64,000 nucleotides of DNA from Phocaeicola_A sp036804505 (GTDB taxonomy: Bacteria; Bacteroidota; Bacteroidia; Bacteroidales; Bacteroidaceae), in contig DAIRSI010000003.1 of assembly GCA_036804505.1 (NCBI GenBank), positions 117,690 to 181,689 of the forward strand, in the 5' to 3' direction. The number at the start of each line of letters is the position of its first letter. Positions within the stretch are counted from its first letter, which is position 1. Position numbers and translations under genes: made by a program. This document shows, piece after piece, positions 7,745-16,474 of the stretch. The notes under the pieces are model-generated. The model was not told where the DNA came from. It did not search any database and saw nothing but the letters and a program-made list of their open reading frames with translations.

Positions 7745-8047
7745 ATGACCAGTAAAGAACAGACAATCCATTATCCTGAATATCCCCTTTTCAAGGGCTT
7801 GCAGAAGCCACTTGAATTTATGGGATTTCAAGGAAGATATATCTATTGGGCGGCAGGAACTGTAGGTGGAGCTATCATTGGTTTCATTGCAGCATACTGC
7901 CTACTAGGATTTGTCGCAGGATTAATTGTTCTGGTCGCTACTATCTCGGTGGGTGCCGGACTAATCATAATCAAACAACGGAAAGGACTGCACACTAAGA
8001 AGAACGACCAAGGAATATTCATTTACGCAAGAAGCAAGCACAATTAA
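7745..8047 (+). CDS. traF: TraF-like DUF4133 conjugation protein (VirB3-like)
   Basis: A protein of 100 residues. After a soluble N-terminus with YPLFKGLQKPLEFMGFQGRYIYW (about 10-35), two adjacent membrane helices (about 37-80) are followed by a basic tail. The length, the order after TraE and the KGLQKP...F.G..G motif are those of DUF4133/TraF, the VirB3-like inner-membrane protein of Bacteroidetes transfer systems. It is followed by a strong hairpin (8102-8138), so upstream genes may be expressed more highly than downstream ones. Confidence 0.9.
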   Translation: MTSKEQTIHYPEYPLFKGLQKPLEFMGFQGRYIYWAAGTVGGAIIGFIAAYCLLGFVAGLIVLVATISVGAGLIIIKQRKGLHTKKNDQGIFIYARSKHN

Positions 8048-8101
8048 GTAAAGATATGACCATCATGACCAACGTATGGATAATAAGTAAATGTTGAACG
8101 C

Positions 8102-8142
8102 AGGCAGGTTCTACCTAAAATCCAGGCAGAGCCTGCCTTTAT
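8102..8142 (+). terminator. Strong hairpin inside the transfer operon
   Basis: AGGCAGGTTCT (8102-8112) pairs with AGAGCCTGCCT (8128-8138) over 11 bases with one wobble and a 15-base loop, followed by TTTAT. It lies between traF and the lipoprotein gene. The T-run is short, so it is probably a partial terminator or an mRNA-stabilising end that raises expression of the small upstream genes. Confidence 0.6.
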
Positions 8143-8156
8143 AAATTCCACAATCA

Positions 8157-8414
8157 ATGAAGAAACAAATCATTCTATGTCTGATGGTATCGGCACTTAG
8201 TATCTCATGCAAGGAGAAACATTACACTCCACCTAGTCTTGATGCCGTAAGGTCAGCAGAAAAGGCAAGGATACAATGGAGTAAAGAAGTACAAAAAACA
8301 ACTGTAACTCAGATAACAGTAATAGATACAATATCTATTCAAGATAGTATCACATCTGTTTCTGTCAAGAATGTGAATACAGATAGTATCACAAGCAAAG
8401 CAATAAATCAATAA
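8157..8414 (+). CDS. Small lipoprotein in transfer operon
   Basis: A protein of 85 residues with a lipoprotein signal peptide; the lipobox LSISC places the modified Cys near residue 18. The mature part is short, Ser/Thr/Asp-rich and probably extended, with repeated DTISIQDSITS-like stretches. No family recognised. It sits between traF and traG, after the internal hairpin. Small lipoproteins at this place could anchor the outer part of the channel or act in entry exclusion, but nothing in the sequence decides this. Confidence 0.65.
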   Translation: MKKQIILCLMVSALSISCKEKHYTPPSLDAVRSAEKARIQWSKEVQKTTVTQITVIDTISIQDSITSVSVKNVNTDSITSKAINQ

Positions 8415-8418
8415 CGAA

Positions 8419-8856
8419 ATGACTAAGAATATAAGAAAAAATAAAAGCAACGGCAATCAAGATGCAGGTATGAGAATCGGTTTTATGGCAATCAGAAACT
8501 TAACCATTAAAGATTTTCTATCACTTGATTTTAAGGATAAAGGTAAGGGCTACATTGAATTGACAATTGGCTTTGCTAATCTAAAACCTGTAGTGCTCCC
8601 TCTTAAAATCAGTAAGGAATGCTATGCTGATTTCCAAAAGCTAACTGGAGATAAGAGAATCAGTATCATAGATACTTTAAGAGAAGCAATCTATGGTGAT
8701 TTGAATATTATCACTTTTTGGAAAGTGAAAAACTATGATCTGAATAATACCAAAGAATACATGGGTTGCCATCAAGCTGTCTGTGAAAGCATTGATAAAT
8801 TTAAAAATATATGGGAATGTCACATCGAGTTCCTTGTGTGCGAAATGAGTCATTAA
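8419..8856 (+). CDS. Hypothetical protein in transfer operon
   Basis: A soluble protein of 145 residues with a basic N-terminus (KNIRKNKSNGNQ), then a mixed alpha/beta domain. Four cysteines fall in the last 75 residues. No signal peptide, membrane segment or known motif. It starts four bases after the lipoprotein gene and ends 26 bases before traG, so it is co-transcribed with the channel genes. Function unknown. Confidence 0.6.
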   Translation: MTKNIRKNKSNGNQDAGMRIGFMAIRNLTIKDFLSLDFKDKGKGYIELTIGFANLKPVVLPLKISKECYADFQKLTGDKRISIIDTLREAIYGDLNIITFWKVKNYDLNNTKEYMGCHQAVCESIDKFKNIWECHIEFLVCEMSH

Positions 8857-8882
8857 CAAACCAGTCATAAAAACAATATCAA

Positions 8883-11603
8883 ATGGTACTGTACATTATT
8901 CTATTTTTCATTGCAATCTGCTTAGGCATGGCCATTAGTGTCTATGCTTTCGGAACAGGTGGCAAACGAAAGAAAATATTCCAAGACATCTATTTCTCAG
9001 TAGAAGATATTGAGAATACCGGTGTGATATATACAAAGACCGGCGAGTTTTCGGCAGTTATGCGTATAGAGAATCCTGTGCAGAAATACTCAGCCAACAT
9101 TGATAGTTACTATGAGTTCAGCCATCTTTTTTCCGCCATCTCACAAACATTAGGCGAAGGGTATGCCATGCATAAGCAAGATATCTTCACCAGAAAGCAG
9201 TTTAAAGACGAAAGTGGAAATGAGCATGAGTTCCTTTCTGAATCATATTTCAAATACTTTAAAGGTAGAGAATATACCGACACCAGTTCATATCTAATCA
9301 TCACTCAAGAAAACAAGAAAGGCCGTCTGTTATCTTACGATAGCAAGAAATGGCGAGACTTCATCGTCAAAATCAATAAGGTTTATGATCAATTAAAAGA
9401 TTCAGGTATCCCTGTTCGTTTCCTTGGTAAAGAAGAAGCCAGTGAATATGTTGATAGATTCTTTGCGATGAATTTCAGAGATAAGTCTGTATCCATGACA
9501 GGCTTTAAGGTCGATGATGAAATGATTTCTATGGGTGACAAACGCTGCAAGGTATTCTCTCTCGTAGATGTGGATTGTGCTAATCTACCATCACAAGTAC
9601 GTCCCTTTACCAATATAGAGGTAAACAACACTTCTATGCCAGTAGATATGGTGTCGTTGATTGACAGCATACCTGGGGCTGAAACTGTTGTCTATAATCA
9701 AATTGTTTTCCTTCCGAATCAAAAACGTGAATTAGCATTGCTTGACAAGAAGAAGAATCGTCATGCCAGTATGCCTAATCCTTCCAACCAAATGGCTGTA
9801 GAGGATATAAAGAATGTTCAGGAAGTAATTGCGAGGGAAAGCAAGCAGTTGGTTTATACACATTATAACATGGTTGTCGCAGTTGCTCCTGATACGGACA
9901 TTCAAAAATGTACAAATCATTTGGAGAATGCATTTGGGCGCATGGGTATTCATATAAGCAAGAGAGCCTACAATCAATTAGAGCTGTTCGTTAATTCATT
10001 TCCGGGAAACTGCTACAGTATGAACGAAGACTACGATAGATTCTTGACATTGGGTGATGCAGCAACATGCTTAATGTATAAAGAGAAAATTCAGCATAGC
10101 GAAGATACCCCACTAAAAATATATTATACCGACCGTCAAGGAGTACCCGTAGCAATTGATATTACTGGTAAGGAAGGACGTAACAAGCTGACTGACAATA
10201 GTAATTTCTTTTGTTTAGGGCCATCAGGTTCGGGCAAGAGTTTTCATATGAACAGCGTAGTTCGTCAACTTTGGGAACAAAATACTGACGTTGTTATGGT
10301 CGATACCGGTAACTCTTATGAAGGACTTTGTGAGTATGTCGGAGGTAAATATATCTCCTATACAGAAGAGAAGCCCATCACCATGAATCCTTTCCGTATC
10401 AAGAGAGAGGAACTTAACGTGGAGAAAACCGGGTTCTTGAAAAATTTGGTGCTACTCATTTGGAAAGGTACACAAGGAACTATCTCCAAAACAGAAGACA
10501 GACTCATAGACCAAGTTATAACGGAATATTATTCCACTTACTTCAATGGGTTCAACGGCTTCACACCACCCCAGCGTGATGATTTGAAAAAAAGCATTGA
10601 GATAGACGAACACAACTTGATGAACCAACATCCAGACGAAACGCAGCAACAGAGAGATGAACGTATCAATAATGTTATCAACGAAATCGAAAATCGACGT
10701 AAGGAACTCAAGGTAGAGAGCCTTTCTTTCAATACCTTCTATGAGTATTCTGTTCAACGTATCCCTGCTATCTGTCATGAGAACAGCATTACAGGAATAG
10801 ATATAAGTACCTATCGGTATATGATGAAGGACTTCTATAGAGGTGGCAACCATGATAAAACTCTTAATGAGGATATGGACGGCTCACTCTTCGATGAGAC
10901 TTTTATCGTATTCGAGATTGATGCAATCAAGGATGACCCACTTCTTTTCCCTATAGTCACACTCATTATCATGGACGTGTTCTTGCAGAAGATGCGAATC
11001 AAGAAGAACCGCAAGGTACTTGTGATTGAGGAAGCATGGAAAGCTATAGCAAGTCCATTGATGGCAGAGTACATCAAATACCTCTATAAAACAGCGAGAA
11101 AGTTTTGGGCATCTGTTGGTGTGGTAACTCAAGAGATTCAAGATATCATTGGTTCTCCTGTTGTGAAAGAAGCCATCATCAATAATTCTGATGTAGTAAT
11201 GCTACTTGACCAAAGTAAGTTCCGTGAACGCTTCGATACCATTAAAGCTATCCTTGGTTTGACCGATGTGGATTGCAAGAAGATTTTTACAATCAACCGA
11301 CTTGAGAATAAAGAAGGACGTAGTTTCTTCCGTGAGGTATTTATTCGGCGTGGAACTACCAGTGGTGTTTATGGCGTAGAGGAACCACATGAGTGCTACA
11401 TGACATATACAACCGAGAGAGCCGAGAAAGAAGCTTTGAAACTCTACAAGAAAGAGTTGAATTGCAATCACCAACAAGCTATTGAAGCCTATTGTAAAGA
11501 CTGGGATGCATCCGGTATTGCTAAATCACTACAATTTGCTCAAAAGGTTAATCAAGAAGGATGTGTTTTGAATTTGAGCAAGAAAAAACAACCAAATTAT
11601 TAA
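8883..11603 (+). CDS. traG: TraG, VirB4-family conjugation ATPase
   Basis: A protein of 906 residues. An N-terminal membrane helix (about 1-22, ending VYAFGTGGK) is followed by the VirB4 N-terminal domain and a P-loop ATPase domain. Walker A is GPSGSGKS near 446-453. Walker B is VLVIEEAWKAI near 711-721, followed by the KYLYKTARKF segment typical of VirB4 proteins. The length matches Bacteroidetes TraG ATPases. It energises assembly of the type IV secretion channel at the inner membrane. The membrane helix at its own N-terminus is usual for this branch. It is followed six bases later by the next transfer gene. Confidence 0.95.
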   Translation: MVLYIILFFIAICLGMAISVYAFGTGGKRKKIFQDIYFSVEDIENTGVIYTKTGEFSAVMRIENPVQKYSANIDSYYEFSHLFSAISQTLGEGYAMHKQDIFTRKQFKDESGNEHEFLSESYFKYFKGREYTDTSSYLIITQENKKGRLLSYDSKKWRDFIVKINKVYDQLKDSGIPVRFLGKEEASEYVDRFFAMNFRDKSVSMTGFKVDDEMISMGDKRCKVFSLVDVDCANLPSQVRPFTNIEVNNTSMPVDMVSLIDSIPGAETVVYNQIVFLPNQKRELALLDKKKNRHASMPNPSNQMAVEDIKNVQEVIARESKQLVYTHYNMVVAVAPDTDIQKCTNHLENAFGRMGIHISKRAYNQLELFVNSFPGNCYSMNEDYDRFLTLGDAATCLMYKEKIQHSEDTPLKIYYTDRQGVPVAIDITGKEGRNKLTDNSNFFCLGPSGSGKSFHMNSVVRQLWEQNTDVVMVDTGNSYEGLCEYVGGKYISYTEEKPITMNPFRIKREELNVEKTGFLKNLVLLIWKGTQGTISKTEDRLIDQVITEYYSTYFNGFNGFTPPQRDDLKKSIEIDEHNLMNQHPDETQQQRDERINNVINEIENRRKELKVESLSFNTFYEYSVQRIPAICHENSITGIDISTYRYMMKDFYRGGNHDKTLNEDMDGSLFDETFIVFEIDAIKDDPLLFPIVTLIIMDVFLQKMRIKKNRKVLVIEEAWKAIASPLMAEYIKYLYKTARKFWASVGVVTQEIQDIIGSPVVKEAIINNSDVVMLLDQSKFRERFDTIKAILGLTDVDCKKIFTINRLENKEGRSFFREVFIRRGTTSGVYGVEEPHECYMTYTTERAEKEALKLYKKELNCNHQQAIEAYCKDWDASGIAKSLQFAQKVNQEGCVLNLSKKKQPNY

Positions 11604-11609
11604 TAATCA

Positions 11610-12263
11610 ATGAAAAGAATAGATTTAGTAAATCGTTTGCATTTCATCGAGTTGGATATCAGACCAAGCTTGATAGATAAGTTGGCACATGAATTAAATA
11701 AAGAAAATCGTCATGGTGATTCCTATGAATCAATATGTAAGATGTCAGAAGAAGAGCTGCTCAAAGTTCCTCATATCACAAAAGATATCGTAGAAAGAAT
11801 AAAAGAACATCTTGCAGGTTATGGATTACGTCTTGGTATGACTGATAAAGATATCGAAGACTATAAGGATGCAGAGTATAATAAACTCCATGGCAAAGAA
11901 AAGGTCGAAGATACTTACGAGAAAAAGCAAGAATCAGCCTCCATTAAAGAGGAAACGCTCAAGGGAAGCCCAAAGCAAACAGAGGATAAGAAATCCAACA
12001 ATCAAATAGAATATCGCAACAAGATCAATGCTAATCCATTTGAAAAAGGGACGCTTAATGATTTGGAGTGGATGCGTCATCAGACTAGAATCCAGCTGTT
12101 GACCCATCAATCATGGTTTGTAAGACTCTTTTTCCCATTTTCATTTCGTTTGCAGATAGCCATGGTACAATCATCGGAAGTGTTCAAAGTCTTTACAGAT
12201 GATATCGTGCAACGGGCATCAGAATGTAGAAGTCAGGAAAGCCCAAAACAAACATCAAAATAA
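11610..12263 (+). CDS. Transfer-operon protein with RNA polymerase alpha-CTD-like domain
   Basis: A protein of 217 residues. Residues about 8-75 follow the pattern of the RNA polymerase alpha-subunit C-terminal domain: an initial FIELDIRPSLIDKL, then SICKMSEEELLKVP and IVERIKEHLAGYGLRLGM, close to the helix-hairpin-helix consensus. A charged linker (about 85-140) leads to a C-terminal region with a hydrophobic patch WFVRLFFPF (about 170-180) that may touch the membrane. There is no signal peptide, so it is probably cytoplasmic. It lies directly downstream of traG. Its role is unknown; the domain could bind DNA or protein. Confidence 0.6.
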   Translation: MKRIDLVNRLHFIELDIRPSLIDKLAHELNKENRHGDSYESICKMSEEELLKVPHITKDIVERIKEHLAGYGLRLGMTDKDIEDYKDAEYNKLHGKEKVEDTYEKKQESASIKEETLKGSPKQTEDKKSNNQIEYRNKINANPFEKGTLNDLEWMRHQTRIQLLTHQSWFVRLFFPFSFRLQIAMVQSSEVFKVFTDDIVQRASECRSQESPKQTSK

Positions 12264-12283
12264 TCCCACCAAACAAGAGAAGA

Positions 12284-14833
12284 ATGAAACGGTTTCATGT
12301 AATTATAGCAATTTTATTTTGTGTGATAGTCTCAGCTAGAGCACAGTACTACAGCATAAACTACGATAAACAAACTATCGCAGCTATGGCTGCTGCCTAT
12401 AATGCTGAAGCCGTTACAGAAGGATATTACAATGAGCAAGTTCAAAAAATACTTCAACACTATAATGCCGCTGAAGTAGCTTCCGCAGGTATTTTTGCTT
12501 CCAAGTTTCTGGAGAGAAAGGCACTTACGAACTTAGGCATTTGGTCAAGCTCTACAGAAAACTATTTCTACAAGCGTATCTATCACATGGTTAGCGATAA
12601 GATTATGCCGAAGATATGGACTGTTGCTGGTCTGATGATCAAAAGTCCACAAACAGCTATGTATTGGGGCAGTTATTTGATGAAAATATGTGATGACACA
12701 AAAAATCTGTGTATGCAGTTTGAAAGTGTGGTAACAAATTCCTCCCTGTCTTTTTCAGATGTAGCGTTTCTGCAAATCAACCAAGAGATTGCATCCATCC
12801 TAAAATTATCAGAAATAGGCAATATTGATTTCGAGGCTATGCTCAAAGATTTCTCTAATATACCTACCAATTTCTCTAAAGATGACTTAAAAGCGGATTT
12901 GGATAATCTCTATAGTTCAGGAGCAAATTTGGCAGCGGCCGGAACTACTAATCTTGGTGAAACATTAATGCAGTCAAGCCAGTTCAATTCATTGTTTTCA
13001 GGAAAGATGTCATCAGCCATTGACATAGCGAAAAACTATGCCAACACTTTTGAGAAATTTGAAAAAGATGCTGGTGGAGCATTACTTGAAGCTATTGGTG
13101 GAAGTGATAATGTATCAGCACTTTTTAGTTTTTCCAATTACAATATGACCTCATGGATAAGTGATTATGTAGATGGCGTCATGGGACAATACTATACACA
13201 ACGATGGTATATATATCGTCGTGACCAAGGACGTATTGTTCTTTGTGATTATTATCCACCGACAGGTAAAGATGACATAATCTCGGGACCACATTGGACT
13301 CGATTTGATACATCTGATCCCAATTTCTATCCAAACTCCTCTCAGATGGAAACGGTATTGAGAAACTCGGAAAATATGGCCGGATGGTCAAGAAATCGTG
13401 TACAGCAACTCAATAACAGTAATGATGGCAATACCTACTCTATGAATTATTGGTCATCGAGCTATATTATTACACGTAACAATAGACAGACGAAGAAAGC
13501 CTATGCTTATGAGATTCATGTCACAAAGAGTTGGAGCCATACAGAAGAAATATACGAAGACGTTTTCGATTCCTACTCTATGGATCTGAATACTTTCAAA
13601 GCACAACTACAGGCACGCCTTTCTGATTTTAATGATAATGAGAATGGATATACATACTATATCGGTTCGGATAGCAAAAAGTATTATCAGACTACTGATG
13701 CAGCAAAGCTTAAAGGGTGTGAAACGGTAACTATCAGCGTAACTTGTAGTGATGGTGTCACATTAGGTTCTGGAACAACTAGCTATAAATGCAGTAGTTG
13801 CAGTGGCTCGTTAAATAACCACAGTAAGGATTGTGCTATGAGTACAACCATCTCAGAAAGCAATCTCGATACATCTGAACTCGATGCAATGGAACAGGAA
13901 GCAAAGAGTGCTATCAGCAAATTGGAATTGGAGATAGCCGCTTTGGAAGAGCAGAATAAGACATTGCTGCAATATATTGCCAGTGCAAGTGTTAATGATG
14001 CTTCTCGTTATCGTGAGCAGTATAATCAGAATACAAATAAGATTGCAGAGCTTAAGAAGGAACTTACTACATGGCAACAGAAACTCAACGATATCACTAA
14101 TGCAAAAGCAGAAGCATCAAACGACAATTCTGTTGCTACTGATGACTATTATCGTATCCCTGCTATCATGGCGGATTGTAAATCTGCCTATAACCTGACT
14201 TGGCAAGGACAAGGTTCTTGGAATGGATATACCTATATCCGAAAAGCAACGATGCCAAACATCAATGGTGTAATAACATTCACAGCCACATTGAGTATTG
14301 CCAGAAAACCTAAATATTTCTTAGGTATCAAGATACACAGAGCTATCATGCAAATCAGTTGGTCGCTTACATCAGAATATACAGATACCTCTGTTATCGA
14401 TGTATTGACGCTTGATCCAAACAAAAGTGAACAACAAAAGGCTGATGAAGTGAATAAACGCATATCCGAAATAGCCCGTGAATATCCATCTTGTAAGATT
14501 ACTACTGAGTATGCAAAGACGGAACCGGCAGAGACAGACAATACAGATGACACACGTCATCTTCTATGGTCTTCGGACAGGCTGAATATCGCAATGGAGA
14601 TAGACAGTAGAATTACACAAATATATGCAGACCTTGTTTCTCTGGAGAAGATGATGCATTACAAACGTAATATCATAGATGTTCTTCTTGATATAGCCCC
14701 TTATGTTAATACAGACCAAGGCAGACGATTAACCTTAGCAGAAGAATGTCGTAAACGTTGGTTGCGTAAGGCTGCCAGTACCAAACACTCTGATAGCTAT
14801 AATGGCAAATACGAAGAGGAGGATGACCAATGA
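12284..14833 (+). CDS. Large exported transfer protein
   Basis: A protein of 849 residues with a clear signal peptide (about 1-20, ending ARAQ). The first third is helical, with hydrophobic segments. A central region (about 300-530) is rich in Tyr, Asn and Ser and has a cysteine cluster (YKCSSCSGSLNNHSKDC). A coiled coil lies near 530-610, and the C-terminus is helical with EECRKRWLRKA. That ending recalls the RW-containing ends of the genes at 14830, 50395 and 51115. It overlaps the next gene by four bases (ATGA). I recognise no family; its place is that of periplasmic or outer-membrane channel components. Confidence 0.65.
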   Translation: MKRFHVIIAILFCVIVSARAQYYSINYDKQTIAAMAAAYNAEAVTEGYYNEQVQKILQHYNAAEVASAGIFASKFLERKALTNLGIWSSSTENYFYKRIYHMVSDKIMPKIWTVAGLMIKSPQTAMYWGSYLMKICDDTKNLCMQFESVVTNSSLSFSDVAFLQINQEIASILKLSEIGNIDFEAMLKDFSNIPTNFSKDDLKADLDNLYSSGANLAAAGTTNLGETLMQSSQFNSLFSGKMSSAIDIAKNYANTFEKFEKDAGGALLEAIGGSDNVSALFSFSNYNMTSWISDYVDGVMGQYYTQRWYIYRRDQGRIVLCDYYPPTGKDDIISGPHWTRFDTSDPNFYPNSSQMETVLRNSENMAGWSRNRVQQLNNSNDGNTYSMNYWSSSYIITRNNRQTKKAYAYEIHVTKSWSHTEEIYEDVFDSYSMDLNTFKAQLQARLSDFNDNENGYTYYIGSDSKKYYQTTDAAKLKGCETVTISVTCSDGVTLGSGTTSYKCSSCSGSLNNHSKDCAMSTTISESNLDTSELDAMEQEAKSAISKLELEIAALEEQNKTLLQYIASASVNDASRYREQYNQNTNKIAELKKELTTWQQKLNDITNAKAEASNDNSVATDDYYRIPAIMADCKSAYNLTWQGQGSWNGYTYIRKATMPNINGVITFTATLSIARKPKYFLGIKIHRAIMQISWSLTSEYTDTSVIDVLTLDPNKSEQQKADEVNKRISEIAREYPSCKITTEYAKTEPAETDNTDDTRHLLWSSDRLNIAMEIDSRITQIYADLVSLEKMMHYKRNIIDVLLDIAPYVNTDQGRRLTLAEECRKRWLRKAASTKHSDSYNGKYEEEDDQ

Positions 14834-15549
14834 GAAAGTTGATTTTTATGATTATCGTTTTACTCTCCCCTCTCAAGATGATGGCACAATGGGGTTTTGA
14901 TGTTGTGAGTGTAGAAGCCTACATAAATGACCATAAGAAACAGCGTAGTCTGTTATTGGCAAGATCAACATTGGAATACAGCAATAAGCTCCTTCATCAG
15001 TATAGTAGTGAGCAGACTAGCAACTACAAAGAGATCAATGTCGAACTAGATAAATATACCAGGGCGTTTGACGTGATAGACGTGTTGTATCAATCATTGC
15101 GTACAAGCATGAATGCCGTTAATACTTATGAGAATGTCAGTGATAGAATATCAGACTACAAGAAACTCTTGAACGATTTCAACTCTCAGGTGGTGAAACG
15201 TAAGCATATCGAGTTGGCAGATACAATGCTCATAAGTATCAACATAAAGGCCATCGCAAATATTGCTAAAGAGGGAGAATATCTCTATAAATCGCTCAGT
15301 GATTTAGTGCTATACGCCACAGGGGCTGCTGCTTGTTCAACAGCAGACTTGCTTGTAGTCATGGAAAGTATCAATACATCACTTGACAATATAGAAAAGA
15401 TGCTTAACACAGCCTATTTCGACACTTGGAGATACATCCAGTTGAGAATGGGCTATTGGAAAGAGAAGGTATATCGAACGAAAACAAAGAAAGAAATGAT
15501 AGATGATGCATTTGGAAGATGGCGGAAAGTCGGGAAACTAGAGAAATAG
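14830..15549 (+). CDS. Exported helical transfer protein
   Basis: A protein of 239 residues with a signal peptide (about 1-19, ending MMAQ) and an otherwise helical mature chain. It ends in MIDDAFGRWRKVGKLEK. The size, signal peptide, helical content and terminal D-x-x-x-RWR motif match the two genes at 50395 and 51115, so the element seems to carry at least three related exported proteins. The DUF4141/TraI protein of CTnDOT occupies a comparable position, but the sequence similarity I can see is weak. Translationally coupled to the preceding gene. Likely periplasmic channel accessory. Confidence 0.65.
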   Translation: MRKLIFMIIVLLSPLKMMAQWGFDVVSVEAYINDHKKQRSLLLARSTLEYSNKLLHQYSSEQTSNYKEINVELDKYTRAFDVIDVLYQSLRTSMNAVNTYENVSDRISDYKKLLNDFNSQVVKRKHIELADTMLISINIKAIANIAKEGEYLYKSLSDLVLYATGAAACSTADLLVVMESINTSLDNIEKMLNTAYFDTWRYIQLRMGYWKEKVYRTKTKKEMIDDAFGRWRKVGKLEK

Positions 15550-15578
15550 CATAAGTACAATTATATAAATTTTGAATA

Positions 15579-16337
15579 ATGAAGATGACAATAAAGACAT
15601 ACAGTCTTATGGCAATTATGACTTTGTGCTCCGCACATTATGCTAATGCACAGAGAGTATCATACAATCATGATTCCTCTAAACAGAATCAGATTACCGT
15701 GATGGAAACTGGAGCCGGTTCTCTTACTCCTGAACTATATTATATGGCGACACATAATTCATACAAAAAGACAGCTGCCGCAAAGAATAAGCAAGGTTAC
15801 CGCACGATAGCCAGCATAAGCTGTTACAATCAAGTTGATTATGCAGAAGCAATAGATTCAGCTCTGACAAAACGAGCTAAAATAGAAGCACTTAACCTTG
15901 CTGATAGAAGTATTGATTTAGCATGGTTGGCAGAGGGTTCAAAGATAACAAGTAAGTTGGATGTCTTTCAGAAAAACATAGATCGAATCATTCCGATGGG
16001 TGGATCTTATGAACAAAGGGAGCAATGGCTTGAGTATTACAACGAATATGAATGTGCCATCAAATCAATAAAAAACTACTATATGCCCAATGCACAACGA
16101 AAGAAAATGTACTTGGATATATATGCCGGATTGAATTATAAAAATGAGACACTGGTAAAACAACTGGTGAGTTTCCAAACAGCTAAAGAGACGAAACAGC
16201 TTCTCTCATCCAACACAAATTATAAACTGGCCGATAAGACAAGCATTATTCTTTTGGCAAAGCGGAACTGGAAGAAAGCCAGTAACTCAAAAGAAAGCGG
16301 AGGGTCAAGTAATGGTAGTATAGAGGAATCCGAATGA
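15579..16337 (+). CDS. Exported transfer protein (possibly DUF5045)
   Basis: A protein of 252 residues with a signal peptide (about 1-24, ending ANAQ) and a mostly helical mature region; the last 20 residues are Ser/Gly/Glu-rich. Features such as SYNHDSSKQNQITVMETGAGSLTP near the start, and its place before traJ, recall the DUF5045 proteins of Bacteroidetes elements, but this assignment is from memory and tentative. Likely a periplasmic component of the transfer apparatus. Confidence 0.6.
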   Translation: MKMTIKTYSLMAIMTLCSAHYANAQRVSYNHDSSKQNQITVMETGAGSLTPELYYMATHNSYKKTAAAKNKQGYRTIASISCYNQVDYAEAIDSALTKRAKIEALNLADRSIDLAWLAEGSKITSKLDVFQKNIDRIIPMGGSYEQREQWLEYYNEYECAIKSIKNYYMPNAQRKKMYLDIYAGLNYKNETLVKQLVSFQTAKETKQLLSSNTNYKLADKTSIILLAKRNWKKASNSKESGGSSNGSIEESE

Positions 16338-16360
16338 TATAAACCAATAACAATATTAGC

Positions 16361-16468
16361 ATGCAAAGTTTTAACCGACAAATGTCAATCATCACAAACA
16401 GAAACGTGGAGATAAGAAAAGCAGGATTAAAAACAAAGTTATACGTAACAGAACAATCAAACAAGTAA
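16361..16468 (+). CDS. Possible 35-residue peptide
   Basis: An ATG at 16361 opens a 35-residue basic frame ending at 16468, six bases before the traJ start, so it fills the only sizeable gap in this part of the operon. The peptide is hydrophilic and lacks any recognisable motif. It could be a real coupling peptide or chance; conservation would decide. Confidence 0.25.
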   Translation: MQSFNRQMSIITNRNVEIRKAGLKTKLYVTEQSNK

Positions 16469-16474
16469 TCATCT

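Noticed and set aside
10452..10853. Minus-strand frame opposite traG
   Set aside because: A shadow frame; traG is complete and conserved on the plus strand.
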